This document shows positions 22,474 to 33,094 of a DNA stretch of 64,000 bases, in pieces (position 1 is the stretch's first letter; the number at the start of each line of letters is the position of its first letter). Made by a program: the position numbers and the translations under genes. Under the pieces are notes generated by a model, which saw only the letters and a program-made list of their open reading frames with translations, ran no database searches and had not been told where the DNA came from. This stretch comes from Lunularia cruciata (taxonomy: Eukaryota; Streptophyta; Marchantiopsida; Lunulariales; Lunulariaceae): the NCBI GenBank assembly GCA_948567375.1, contig OX419759.1, forward strand, positions 14,786,744 through 14,850,743, read 5' to 3'.

Positions 22474-23340
22474 TCACCTATTCCTAAGTGGGCTTTCAGT
22501 AATATGATGTCCAACTTGGCAACAATAAAAACAACCTCTATTTTGTCGCAATCTTTCTCTATCCGCTGTACCAAGTAGTCTCCGTTGGATAGCATCAATC
22601 TCCATTGGTGATGGTTCTTCCACCTGTGCATAGTGTACTGGTAGGCCTTGTGTAGGTTGAGGGAGAGACCAAGTTGTCACAACCAAGGAATCAAAGTGCT
22701 CAGCCAATTGCATGGCCTCTTCTATGTTTTGTGGTTCCCACATGGTCACCTCCAATTTGGTTTGTGACTTCAATCCTCACACAAATCAATCCAGAACTTC
22801 ACCTTCTTGTATATTTGGAATCTACATGATGATGTTCTGAAATTGTGTGATGTAGCTCCTTATTGAGCTAACTTGCTTCCACTCCACCAATTTATCTCGT
22901 GCGGTGAGGGTGGCATTTATAATTTGAAAGCAACCCAATATTGCATCCTTGAACTCTACTCATGTCAAGATTGGTGCAACAATTTCTCATTCAGCTCGCT
23001 CCACTCAAAATTGCCACCAAAGTTTTGCCACACCATGTAATTAGCTAGAGGCCAAGAGAATCTATTTTTGTTCATCTTGAAGATTGTTGGCTTCAAAGTA
23101 AAGTTCGCAATCAAACACAAAATTCTCCATTGTGCCAAGAAGATTCTTGCCTTCAAACACCTTGGGTTTTGGAAATTGAATGCAATCTTCTCCATCTTGA
23201 ATTGGTGCTCTCTATATATTCTCGTTGTTGCTGATCTCGTTCATCCAGCAATCAAGTAAGGTGCTCAATTTGTTTGTGCATTGCAAGGATGACGTCCGGT
23301 ATTGCCACCATAGCTACTACTCTATCCTACTACTCCCTCT
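22474..23340 (-). pseudogene. Chromovirus gag with zinc knuckle
   Basis: The N-terminal part spans 22,965-23,195 and beyond; then comes a capsid tail 22,660-22,773 (WEPQNIEEAMQLAEHFDSLV) and a zinc knuckle CFYCCQVGHHITES (22,500-22,545), in which the last Cys reads Ser. The order capsid, linker, knuckle and then protease is that of gypsy Gag. Frames are broken twice. Confidence 0.75.
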
Positions 23341-23569
23341 TTATCTAATTGATTAACACATAGATGCAGCACGTCCACCGTTCTCCATAAGTTACAACCG
23401 GAAGTATCAAGGGTTCCTCAGACACAATGATCATATGTAGAAAATCCTACCCAAAACGCAAGGTGATGAATTGTGTGAAATGATGCTTGGGTAATATTTG
23501 GACATGAAAATCCCAATGGTTTGGCGGAAGTGGATTTGGTAGTCCATAAATTCCATCCATCCTATTCCT

Positions 23570-23582
23570 GCTGTGATACCAA
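23570..23582 (-). promoter_or_regulatory. Primer binding site (initiator Met tRNA type)
   Basis: On the minus strand TTGGTATCACAGC follows directly after the LTR end, one base off the usual TGGTATCAGAGC complement of tRNA-iMet. Confidence 0.85.
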
Positions 23583-24007
23583 TGTAAAAGACCAAGACCA
23601 AGGAGAGACATAGAAGAATGGAAACTCACATTAAGACACTTGAATGAGGGAAAACTCTGAATGCCTAGCATGAGCTTTGGCTTTGGTATTTATAGGTAGC
23701 ATACAAGGCCCTTGAGAAGCTTCTCAAGAAGCTCTCCTAAGCCGCTTTCTTAGAGTGCAAGCCAAGTTAACTCAAAAGCTTCTCAAGAAGCTTCCTTCTA
23801 GAAGCCGCCTTCTTGGCATGCAAGCTAAGCTAGTTAGAAGCTTCTAGAGGCTTCTTTCTAGAAGCTACCTACTTGGAGCACAAGTTAACTAGTCAGAAAG
23901 CTTCCCAAGAAGCTTCCTAGATGTTTTTGGAATATTCTAGGCTAAATTGGCTTATTCTCTACTTTGTTAGCCTTACTAACTATGTTGCTAAACTCCATAT
24001 TGTTACA
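23583..24007 (-). repeat. 5' LTR of the chromovirus (HSE-rich family)
   Basis: 425 bp, TGTAAAAG to TTGTTACA on the plus strand. The TATA box (plus strand TATTTATAG) is at 23,687-23,695. In the sense of transcription, U3 (24,007 down to about 23,700) contains GAAGCTTC at 23,716-23,723 and 23,837-23,844 and TTCTAGAA at 23,856-23,863, among others: inverted nGAAn pentamers as in heat-shock elements. Confidence 0.9.
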
Positions 24008-24014
24008 TAAGGAG

Positions 24015-24500
24015 TGTTAACTTTTCAAGTTAAACCCATGAGGTAAGAGAAATACCAATGTGTGAGAACTCCTTTATATACTTAAGCAAGGGATTTCTTT
24101 TCCTCATCTATGTTGGCTTAGCAAGCTTGATGTATGGGGTTGAAGCAAGAGATGGAATAGCTTCCTTTGCCTAGGTAACCTTTTGGCTTAAGGCAATAAA
24201 ACCTAATTAGCAACATTGATGCTTTTTTATGCTGTCTTCTTGATTTTCATTTCACTGTTTTGTGTGTGAATGGTCTATACTTGTCTTATGTCAATTTAGC
24301 CTCAATAGAAAATACAATTTCTGTTCTTCCATCATGCTTAGTATAGCACATGTATAAGGTTTGCAATCTTTGAGCATAGTAGATTGCTTATCCTCATGTT
24401 AAGATCATAGAGTAGCACTTTATCAAGTCCACACGTGTGGGTAGTAATCTAGATCATTTTGTTAGCAAAAATAGTTTTTTAATGCTTTTTGTGACCTACA
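24015..24500 (+). repeat. Ty1/copia LTR
   Basis: Starts TGTTAACTTTT and ends CCTACA; a TATA-like TTTATATACTTAAG lies near 24,070-24,085. A short purine run (TAAGGAG) precedes it. The initiator-Met PBS follows at 24,506. An inverted copy of this LTR is at 25,264-26,204. It could be the displaced 3' LTR of the copia relic at 17.0-18.4 kb and at once the 5' LTR of the gag piece to its right. Confidence 0.8.
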
Positions 24501-24505
24501 TAATC

Positions 24506-24519
24506 TGGTATTAGAGCTG
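24506..24519 (+). promoter_or_regulatory. Copia primer binding site
   Basis: TGGTATTAGAGCTG, one base off the tRNA-iMet complement, 5 bp after the LTR end. Confidence 0.8.
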
Positions 24520-24659
24520 TCAATTGACTTATATTTTTGTCTTTTATATATGCTTTTCTTTTGAGTTATATATTTCTCAAATCTGTTTTTTTAATTTTAT
24601 TTTGTTTTTGAGATAGCCTTTTCAAAGTTTTTTTTCTCATTCATCAAGTCATTAGATTT

Positions 24660-25245
24660 GATGGCCATGAGCTCAAGCATGTTTGACAAGCAAATTGACC
24701 GCTTAGATGAGAAGAACTACAATATGTGTCTTTTGTCATGAAATACTTGATCAGTTCACAACAACTCTAAGAGTATGTTGATAAGATGTTGGCACACCTA
24801 CCTACTAATGGATAAGGAAGCAAGATCAAAATAGGATGAAGAAGAGATGGAAGCACACATGTTAATAGTTTTGAACATGTTCACCCTCACAACATGTTCA
24901 CATACAAAAATATGAGACTATGAAGGACATTTGGGAAAAACTAGAGAATGTCCAAAAGCAAGTAGGGGTCATCATAGAGCTTTTCTTGCACGAGAAGCTC
25001 TACAACCTTTGTTACACATATGGTAATTTGATTGAAAGCTTCCTTTAATAAAATTTTGATATTCAAGACCAATACATTGAGTGTAGAGGCAAGTTGAGTA
25101 ATAAAAGCATGGCCTTCTTGGTACTGAATTCACTGCCAAACTCATGGGATCCATTGGTTCTCAAAGAAAGGAGATAATTTAGGCAGTTGTGCAAGCAATA
25201 GTTCTTGAAGAGGAGTAAAGGAAAAAATTAAGAGGAAATTTCCTA
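24660..25245 (+). pseudogene. Copia gag N-terminal relic
   Basis: It begins with an ATG after the PBS: MAMSSSMFDKQIDRLDEKNY, the typical start of copia Gag (a block around LDGTNY is the usual landmark), then frames break repeatedly. Near 25,100-25,230 FTAKLMGSIGSQRKEIIQ and QAIVLEEE suggest the later UBN2-like part. The sequence runs straight into an inverted PBS. Confidence 0.6.
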
Positions 25246-25260
25246 CTTGCTCTGATACCA
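25246..25260 (-). promoter_or_regulatory. Inverted copia primer binding site
   Basis: On the minus strand TGGTATCAGAGCAAG, a perfect match to the usual tRNA-iMet PBS core, next to the inverted LTR and facing the other PBS. Confidence 0.8.
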
Positions 25261-25263
25261 TAT

Positions 25264-26204
25264 TGCAGGTCAGAAAGAGATAGAGAAAAAATTCACTAAC
25301 CAAATGATCTAGATTACTACCCCAAGCATGAACTTTATAAAGTGCTACTTTATGACTTTAACACAAGGATAAACAATATTTTGTGCTCAAAGATTGCAAA
25401 CATGATACTTGTGCTATATTGAGAATGATGGAAGAACATGAAATTGCATTGTCTATTAAGGCTAAATCTACATCAGACAAGTGTAGACCATTTGTGCACA
25501 ATACAATGAAACACAAATCAAGAAGACAACATCAAGTAAAAAAGATTGCATTGACATGCTCATCTTATTTATCTTATTTATCTTATTTACCTTATTTACC
25601 TTTAAGAGGTGATTCTTGCCAACTACTGGGGTAGATATCCAAGGGATGATGTTCCCAAGGACACAGAAATGTTTCTACTACTAAGGTAGATATCTAGGAG
25701 ATGATAAACAGAAATGTTCCTAAGGATTGGACACGGTAATGTTCCTACTACTAGGGTAGATATCTAGGAGATGATAGACGGAAATGTTCCTAGGGAGACG
25801 GGAAGGTTGCTAGGGATGGGGACAATGGATGAGGACCTTGGACCAAACTTTATCTTGAGATGAAGACAACAAGTGACACTACTTAAGGAGATGAATGACA
25901 CTACTTAAGGGGATGGGGACATTGGCAAGGAGAGACTACAAATAGAATTGTTTTTGGAGAGTGGAATAAAGGGTGGGGAGGGAGATTGTATTTATTATGA
26001 GGATTCTTTGACATGCTTAGGGCTAATACTATTTAGGTTCTACTACATGAAACCAAAAGGTTACACATTCTCCAACCTCAATCTTGAACACAAGGGCTTG
26101 CAAAGCAAACAAAGGTAGGACATCAAGACACTTGCCTTAAGTATATATAGGAGTCTCTTGTAGGGTATCTCCCTTTCTTATGGGTTTGATCTCAAAAGTT
26201 CACA
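25264..26204 (-). repeat. Inverted copy of the copia LTR with an internal ~440-bp insertion
   Basis: The minus strand from 26,204 (TGTGAACTTTTGAG) and then from about 25,560 to 25,264 follows the LTR 24,015-24,500 throughout, including CTTAAGTATATATAGG near the TATA region and the GTAGTAATCTAGATCATTTG block. Between about 25,560 and 26,000 is extra sequence with a microsatellite and minisatellite. Confidence 0.75.
25563..25805. repeat. Microsatellite (TCTTATTTA)n and a three-unit minisatellite
   Basis: 25,563-25,605 is a CTTATTTA run. 25,620-25,805 has three diverged units of about 60-70 bp, each with GGTAGATATCTAGGAGATGAT and AAATGTTCCTA. Confidence 0.8.
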
Positions 26205-26209
26205 AAAGT

Positions 26210-27231
26210 GCAACGTTGTCCTTCATATATGGGAGTAGCATATAGAGCAATAGTAAAACTGCGCACACCTCCATGCACCTATGCAATAGCGATTCCATGC
26301 TTTGTGTAGTGGCTTCCAAATGAGCCAAGTGAAATGGAGTAAATTTGTCCATAGAAACAACTATTACAAGCATTCTAATACCTTCTCCTTAACCCACAAA
26401 GCTTTTCCTAAACCATTTGAACACAATATCTAAAGAAGCAAAAAGGCCCTTGGATGCATCTAGATTGAGTTTAGTGAATTCTCTAGCAATCATTGGAGTC
26501 ACATCTATGAGATCATTTGAAGTCCCTTGATAATTTTGACCTCCCCTATCCAAGCAGCTAAATGTAAAAGTTTAAGCTCATGCTTTCCTTGTCTAGATTT
26601 TTTTCCATGCAATATTGAACTGGGTCTATAACCGTCCAAGATACAATGAATAGAATAGTTTGCCTTTGCAACTTTCACTAGTTGCTCTTGAGACAACTTT
26701 AAGAGCAACGCACTTTTGGTGGTTTCAATTGAAGTTCCATGCAAACCTTGAAGAATATAAAGCTCCATGTAATTTTGAAAGAGGGTTCCCTAACAATGTG
26801 TACAAAGCAACAAGCTAGTAATAGAATATACAAAATATCCTACAACTTTATCAAATGAAACAAGAAATGTTGAAGTAGAAAATGAAGCCTAAGAGCCAAT
26901 CCATATGATCATTTCTCCCATCAAATAGTTCTCTCATCTGGTTCCCACACATGGTCACATTTTATTTCTCCCATTGATACTCCTTCAAAGTGTTGACTTT
27001 GGGTACATAGACATTCATATCAATCATTGGATAGTCTTGCCCAGAGTCTGAACAATCACCCAAGTTTGTAGTGCATATTTTGGTCATTTTTATCCTATGG
27101 GGATAATTTGGCCCCTTGTGTAAGAAGTTGATATGATGTGCACTGCAAACTTCCACTAATATTGGGAAGTTCAATTGATGGGTACAAATGGGAGGAGAGG
27201 AGAGGGAATGGGAGAGTGAGAAAGGATACAA
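26210..27231 (-). pseudogene. Possible ankyrin-repeat protein relic
   Basis: Minus-strand pieces read KLLHLAAWIGEVKIIKGL (about 26,520-26,575) and FTPFHLAHLEATTQSMESLL (about 26,290-26,350), both like the ankyrin core TPLHxAAxxGxxxxVxxLL, joined by a continuous-looking stretch with few stops. The piece 26,962-27,231 (YPMIDMNVYVPKVNTLKEYQ) lies upstream on the same strand. It could be a decayed host gene or captured fragment. The repeat match rests on two motifs only. Confidence 0.3.
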
Positions 27232-28009
27232 ATATATCCTAGAGTTTTAGAAAGCTCATTTGTATACCTCACAAGAATGAATAGTAGATTATTATTTTTT
27301 TGGTTCCACTAGTACCTAGATTGAAGGCTATGGAGAATTGCGTAGAAAGTTATGAGGACTTTTAGGTTTTTTAGGGTTTAGAGTGTTTACTTCACATTGA
27401 GAGCAATGGGTCAAGAATTTCAATTTCTAATCTCTTGGTTTTCATGATTGAGTTCCATGGGAATTTAGTTTGAAAATTTTTGAGCTAGAAATTGAAAGTT
27501 ATGAGAAGTTTATAGTTTTTAAGGTTTGGAGATATGAAGAGGAGCATCTTGTGTTATAATTCTTATTCTTGTGCTAGCCATAGCTACACTTCCCCATGTG
27601 GAGCCACATAGAGCGGCTTAAGATACACCATGCACGATGTGTCATCGACGCTTTACCTTGCAAGGGTAAAGTCCCGTGTGGGAAGGATGCACAAGGCCTA
27701 TGATTGGACCACTTGGGATGCTCATGTGAGGCAAGTAACCACATCAATAGTGATGACATTCAAGATTACACACGCTTTTCTTATCCTTTTGTTGACCATA
27801 CTAGGCATACCGATTGAGTTGATGGAGTGGTTAGTATTTCAAGCGGGTTGTATTTTGGTGTTATTTGAGACTAGTTTTCCATATCCATGTCTATTCCATA
27901 GGCTATCTTGTACACTCCATGATGAGGCTTAGGCTTATAGGCTTTATAGGCTTTATAGGCTATAGGCTTTTTTCTTACCATTTGATTGTTTTGTATGTGA
28001 TCCCTTGGA
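27232..28009. other. No recognisable gene
   Basis: An open frame at 27,630-27,932 (100 residues, plus) has a hydrophobic middle but no family signature. A short AGGCTTTAT tandem run lies at 27,930-27,970. Confidence 0.4.
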
Positions 28010-28650
28010 GTGTAACACCCATTTGTGCATGTATGTTATTATGATATTTAGTTTGGTATTATAAGTACTTGAGAGATATTATTTATACAGATAAAGGAAG
28101 GTTCTACCCTAGTCATGATTAGCTAAAGTTAGTCATAGCTTATATAAAGAGGACCTTACTTTAGAGGAAGTGGAAAAGATGAGCACCACTATTTTGGATT
28201 TTAGTGTGTTGACTTTGTATTATTCTTAGGTGTTTGGCTTTGAGGAAAGAGTTGAGAACTCTTGGACCCACAAGCCGTTTTTGTTTCAAATTCTCCTATA
28301 GTCCAAGGATAGCTCATGTGAAGGAATCCTTGACTTAGTGGTTGGGTCAAGATAAGACCACATGCTTAGGAGAATATTCCTATGAGCATAGATATTCCTT
28401 TAGTTTTTTGACTTTATTTGACTTTTAGCCTAGTAACTTGTGTTACTCTAGTAATTAGTAACTTTGGTGCATAACTATTTCACAAGTATATAAACTAGGG
28501 GTGATGAGGTACTCATCAACCTTTCATTTGCAACTATCTCTCCTCATTGAGTTCTCTAGTGAGCAATGTCTTGAGTCTTGGAGTGTTAGCCTTAGAGGAG
28601 TATGATGGAGTTGGGGTTCTTTGCCTTCTTAGTCCATAGTGCACTACCAT
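28010..28650 (+). repeat. LTR-like sequence
   Basis: It begins TGTAACACCC, a common plant gypsy LTR start, and has a good TATA box (GTATATAAAC at 28,486-28,495) followed by a leader-like stretch. No PBS, PPT or partner LTR was found, so the call is tentative. Confidence 0.35.
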
Positions 28651-28759
28651 AATAGCCATCAGAGGTTCATCCTGAGTGAGAGATAGGCCGGCTTATAGTA
28701 CAAGTTAGCATGGTTCTTATTCCTCTTACTCCCTTGATGGTGCCTTTGTTATGCTAGAG

Positions 28760-31520
28760 GGAGACGTGTTGGGCATAAAGAGGTGGCTGTTAGATTTTGT
28801 CAATTTCGAGCAAGAGATTGGGTTGCACTACAAGAGGAGTTGGTTAGGGCTAGGAGATAGAATTAGGAGATAGGTTCTACCACATGATACCACAGATTCC
28901 ACTTGATTATGATGGGGTAGGACATTGGATCAAGCAAGAGAGTTTACTAGAGCAGCACAAGTGCTACACCCTTTGTCTATGGCTAGTCCTATTAATGAGA
29001 CTATCTCTTCCCTACGCTCACTACATCATATGGCAAGAGAAGGAACCATTAGAGATCTTAAGTTATCTGCCTAAATAGCTTTTATGTCTTGATAAGTCAC
29101 TTTTTTCACAAGCATGGTGCACTACCCCTCACTTCTCCTCATAAGGCTTGTTAGGGATGGTATATGAGCATCTTAGAGATTGCTTTCAAGCAAATGATCC
29201 TTCTAGTGGATTTACCAAGTTTTTTCAGGTGGTTGTACCAATAGCAAGGGAGATACTCCTATGTAAGTCAATCAGGTGTTATGGGCTAGTCAACTTCTTG
29301 CAATGGAGGAGGGCACGGGGGCATTAGACTGATTGCTATTGGAGAGATCTTTTTGCACTTGGTTACTTGCACCATTGTCCTTCAATATCAATCTCACTTT
29401 TGAGAGCACCTCAGTCCACATTAGTTTGGAGTCTCTACACATGGAGGTTGTGAGACTATTTGCTTAGGCATCAAGGCACTCCTAGATATCCATCCAAAGT
29501 GGGTGTCCTACAGGTGGATGTTGAGAATACTTTTAATAGCATCTCTTGGGCATCCATCTTTAGAGAGCTTAGGGAGGCCGGTGGATCCTTGGCAAGTCTC
29601 ATTCCCTTTGTGTGGTTGTTCTATGGCTCTCCTACTTCCCTTTACTACCAACATGGGTGGTCATAGGAGGGAGTCAACATCTTAGAGAGAGTTGTCAATA
29701 CACAACATAGAGATCCTTTACAAGGACCTTTTGTTTACCATGGCTTACTTCAAAGCTCTCTTATCTACTACTTTGGCCATGCTAGGTTGTGAATTTCCAT
29801 ACTTAGTAGACAATAGATTCTTAATGAACCTTGTAGATCAGATTATGCATGCCTTTGATCACTTGATTACCAAGCTACATCTTGTAGGCTTGAGAGTCAA
29901 GCAAAGCATGGTCCCTTTCAAGTATCCCTTTCCGCCTTGAGCTTCCAAAGGGGTGTGTCACATCTATAGATGGACTATGTATTCTTGGAGTGCCAATAAG
30001 ATTTGAGGATTTTGTCACATGCTTCTTAGACATTGCCCTTACAAAGGATATTCTCAATGTGGATGACCTTCCTCTACTAGGAGATCTACATGTGGCTTTT
30101 AGTATACTCTCTTGTAGCATTGCCTATCAATTGACTTACCTTCTCTGCATGGTTCTCCCTTCCTTGACTTTCCTATCACATTGGAGAGCTTTTGATATGA
30201 GGATCATAGGAATCTTGTGATGTAAAAGACCAAATCCGAGGAGAGAAATAGGAGAATAGAAACTCACATTGGGACACTTGAATGAGGGAAAACTCCGAAT
30301 CCTAGCATGAACTTTGGCTTTGGTATTTATAGATAGCATACAAGGCCTTTGAGAAGCTTCTCAAGAAGCTTCCTCAAACCGCTTTCTTAGAGTGCAAGCC
30401 AAGTTAACTAGGAAGCTTCTCAAGAAGCTTCCTTCTAGAAGCCGCCTACTTGGCGTGCAAGCTAAGCTAGTTGGAAACTTCTAGAAACTTCCTTCTAGAA
30501 GCTACTTACTTGAGGTGCAAGCTAAGCTAGCCGAGAAGCTTCCTAGATACTTCCGGAATATTCTAGGCTAATTTGTCTTATGTGCTACTTCGTACGCCTG
30601 ACTAACTTTGTCGCTAAACTCCATATTGTTACATGTGATATCATCAAACTAGGGATATTTGAGTGTGTGATGGGGGATTTAGCACGTGGACAAACATCTC
30701 TACCAATCTCATGCGGAGGAGTAGGCTTATTATTTATGGAGGAGATGGCACCTATAGTGTTTTTGGGTAGTTGTGCTTTCTTGGCATCCCTACTTTCCTC
30801 TCATTTTGTGGTTGTTGATAGGCCAGTTTTGGAGACTTATGTGACCAACGTGGAAGAGGGATTCTTTTCTCTCCCAATGTTATTGCTGCAGACGAGAGAT
30901 GGTCTATCTCCATGGACACGTGAGGACCTTTCATGCTTTGCTTCACTACCATTAGATTGGACCAGAGGTTTGCAGTCTTCCTTGATGGAGCAACAATGTT
31001 TGCATATGCTACATTCTCTCTTAGTTGACTCGTCCATTCCTCGAGCCACTAGAGCACATCTTTGCTCTAGCTCCAACAAGGGTGTAGGCTCTTGGATCCT
31101 AGCTTGACCATGCATTAGGGCATTCCAACTTGCACCAGCCATTTTTTTACAGTAATGAGGTTCCGCTTAGGTTTGGTCCACCCGTTTGCATCTTCGTTAC
31201 TCACTTGTGAGTGTGGTTCTACACTAGATGCAGCAGTGGTCCATATGACACGGTGTCCTTATGGAGGACAAAGGATAGCTACCCATTATGCCATCAGGGA
31301 TATAGGCTTTTGCAATCCATATGAGAGTAATCACTCTAGGTGATGCTTCTTTAGATGCTCCAGTAGTTTATAGACCTTATGACTTGCATAGCTCGGATAT
31401 CATAGGTGCGGTAGGGCAGATATGAGATCTCATATCAACACTATTGGGGCCTAGCCCCATTCTACCTCTTTTGTCTCTTCCTTGTATGGCTTGATGGGGA
31501 CTTCCCATCCTTCTTGTGTT
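28760..31520 (+). mobile_element. LINE-like retrotransposon with R2-type C-terminus, split by a solo LTR
   Basis: The plus strand reads, in broken frames: an N-terminal part (28,760-29,440, with RDCFQANDPSSGFTKFFQVV near 29,180), RT motif A (29,500-29,545, VGVLQVDVENTFNSIS), motif B (about 29,705, RDPLQGP), a motif C region (FPYLVDN, 29,800, catalytic DD degenerate), a thumb/connection, and at 31,160-31,310 a CCHC-type finger (CECG...HMTRC) followed by the start of an endonuclease-like domain that carries an internal deletion. A conserved 3' tail ends near 31,520. No LTR or polyA. The interrupting solo LTR is 30,221-30,633. Confidence 0.75.
30221..30633 (-). repeat. Solo LTR (HSE-rich gypsy family) with perfect target duplication
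   Basis: 413 bp, TGTAAAAG to TTGTTACA, the same family as 18,382 and 23,583. It is flanked by TGTGA on both sides (30,216-30,220 and 30,634-30,638). TATA at 30,324-30,332. It inserted into the LINE-like element and later lost its body by LTR-LTR recombination. Confidence 0.92.
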
Positions 31521-33094
31521 CTATGAGGTTGGCTTTTCTCAAATCTGTTTGAATTAAACACATGTCAACAGAGAGCATAAGCTCTTCATAGAATGAGAAT
31601 CAGACCCCCACTGGAAACAGTGGACCCGACGTAAACTAAGTATAGTTCAACTGTTTATACCGAGAGACCTGTTTGTTTCACTGACATTTTCCCTTTCCTC
31701 TAAAACAACAAGATATCAATCATCATCAATGATGATGAATCGTCATCAAGATAACCTTTCTTTAAACTCATGAAACATCGACCGGATATATCAGATTTAA
31801 CATCCTTTCTTACCAAGTTTGCTCAATGTCGGTATTCCCAAATCATCAGCATCCGTTTTATTGCATAATTGTTACAGAGAATCATAATCATAGTGCTCGT
31901 TACAAAGAAACATATATTTTAACTTGAATCAATCTGGATTGTCAATGTTATAGTTTCAGGCAAGCCGAGAGTCTACACGAGAGAGCGAAATGAAGCCCTC
32001 GTAGATCGCTGCATAAGAACAGCTCGTTCATCCTCGGAACATGCCGGGGTCTTCTTCTTTTAATCCCTCCCTTGTCCAGTACGCATTTCATGGTCTTGAC
32101 CTTGACCACGACCACGACCACGACCATCATAAAGCAAGGAAACCGCGTGAACTCCATGTAACGTAGTTGTCTCATGGTGTCGCATGACTTGGAGTAAAAC
32201 TGTTCGTCATTTTCCCTTGTAACGAAAGGTTAACTGTTTTTGTGGTCGGTTTCGCAGAATTTATCTTTCCGGTCTGAAATGTAACAAGATTTATCTAATT
32301 ACTAGTCGAATTATGTAGTCTTTCAGGTAATTACCTACTAAGAAATGGCATTGTTTCTGTAGTTAAGTCAGTATAGTAAATATACAATTTAGTAAAACGG
32401 ACTTGCACATTTACCGTACGGCTATCAACACTTCTGAGCACTAATTTTCTTGTGTAACTTTTTCCAACTTATATAACATACATTTGTGAACTGTAATTTA
32501 CTTTAATTTAATTTATATAGCTTGAGTCGTGGTTCCTTTTATATTTATTGGAATGTTCTTTCTTCTTTACTCAGATTTTACATTAATGTTTCAGAATAGA
32601 TTTTTGACTGTACCTCTTAAAATTTATTATTGACCCAGGCTATATTTGTACTCGTTGATTTGTTGCTCTAGACAGGAATTCAATGGATAAGTGTTTTCAA
32701 TACAGGAACTATAATGAATTGATTCATCAGTTTATTATTTCTCTATAAGGCTACCTTTATTATCACTGTAATATTTCAATATTCAATCTAAAACCAAAAA
32801 AAGATTCTCTAATTTCTTGAATGTAACATCTTTAAGAGGTGGATCATGGTGTGTAAAATGTTTTTATAATATTTCTTTTTTAACAGATGATAGCAATCAT
32901 CATGATGTAAATACAGACGTGTTTAACATCCGAGACTCTTGGACCCAATCCTCAACCAATGAAACATGACAGTAAACAAAAATGGTGCGAATATAGTTCG
33001 TTATGTGGAAAACATCTTCGAAGATTCAACCACATTACCTCTCCCACACTTGTCGAGAATAATGACGTGATTTGATCTAAGTAAAAGAAGAAGA
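31521..33094. other. Gene-free AT-rich intergenic stretch
   Basis: No coding frame of note on either strand. A short (GACCAC)n microsatellite is at 32,098-32,127. Composition changes at 31.5 kb from retrotransposon-like to AT-rich single-copy-like. Confidence 0.6.

Larger units (their letters stand above)
18382..24007 (-). mobile_element. Near-complete Ty3/gypsy chromovirus with both LTRs
   Basis: Right LTR 23,583-24,007 (5' on the minus strand), PBS, gag with knuckle, protease, RT, RNase H, integrase, chromodomain, PPT and left LTR 18,382-18,788 are all present in the canonical order over 5.6 kb. Stops in gag, integrase and chromodomain and a mutated protease motif make it inactive. It separates copia pol (ending 18,381) from a copia PPT and LTR at 24,008-24,500, so it probably inserted into that copia. 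The flanking 5-mers (TGACG and TAAGG) do not form a clean duplication. Confidence 0.9.

Noticed and set aside
18382-24007. Clean 5-bp target duplication for the chromovirus
   Set aside because: Left flank TGACG and right flank TAAGG agree at only three of five positions, so I do not claim it.
32098-32127. Acidic/basic repeat protein from GACCAC units (minus frame 31,948-32,175)
   Set aside because: A simple hexanucleotide microsatellite; the Val run in the frame is its translation.
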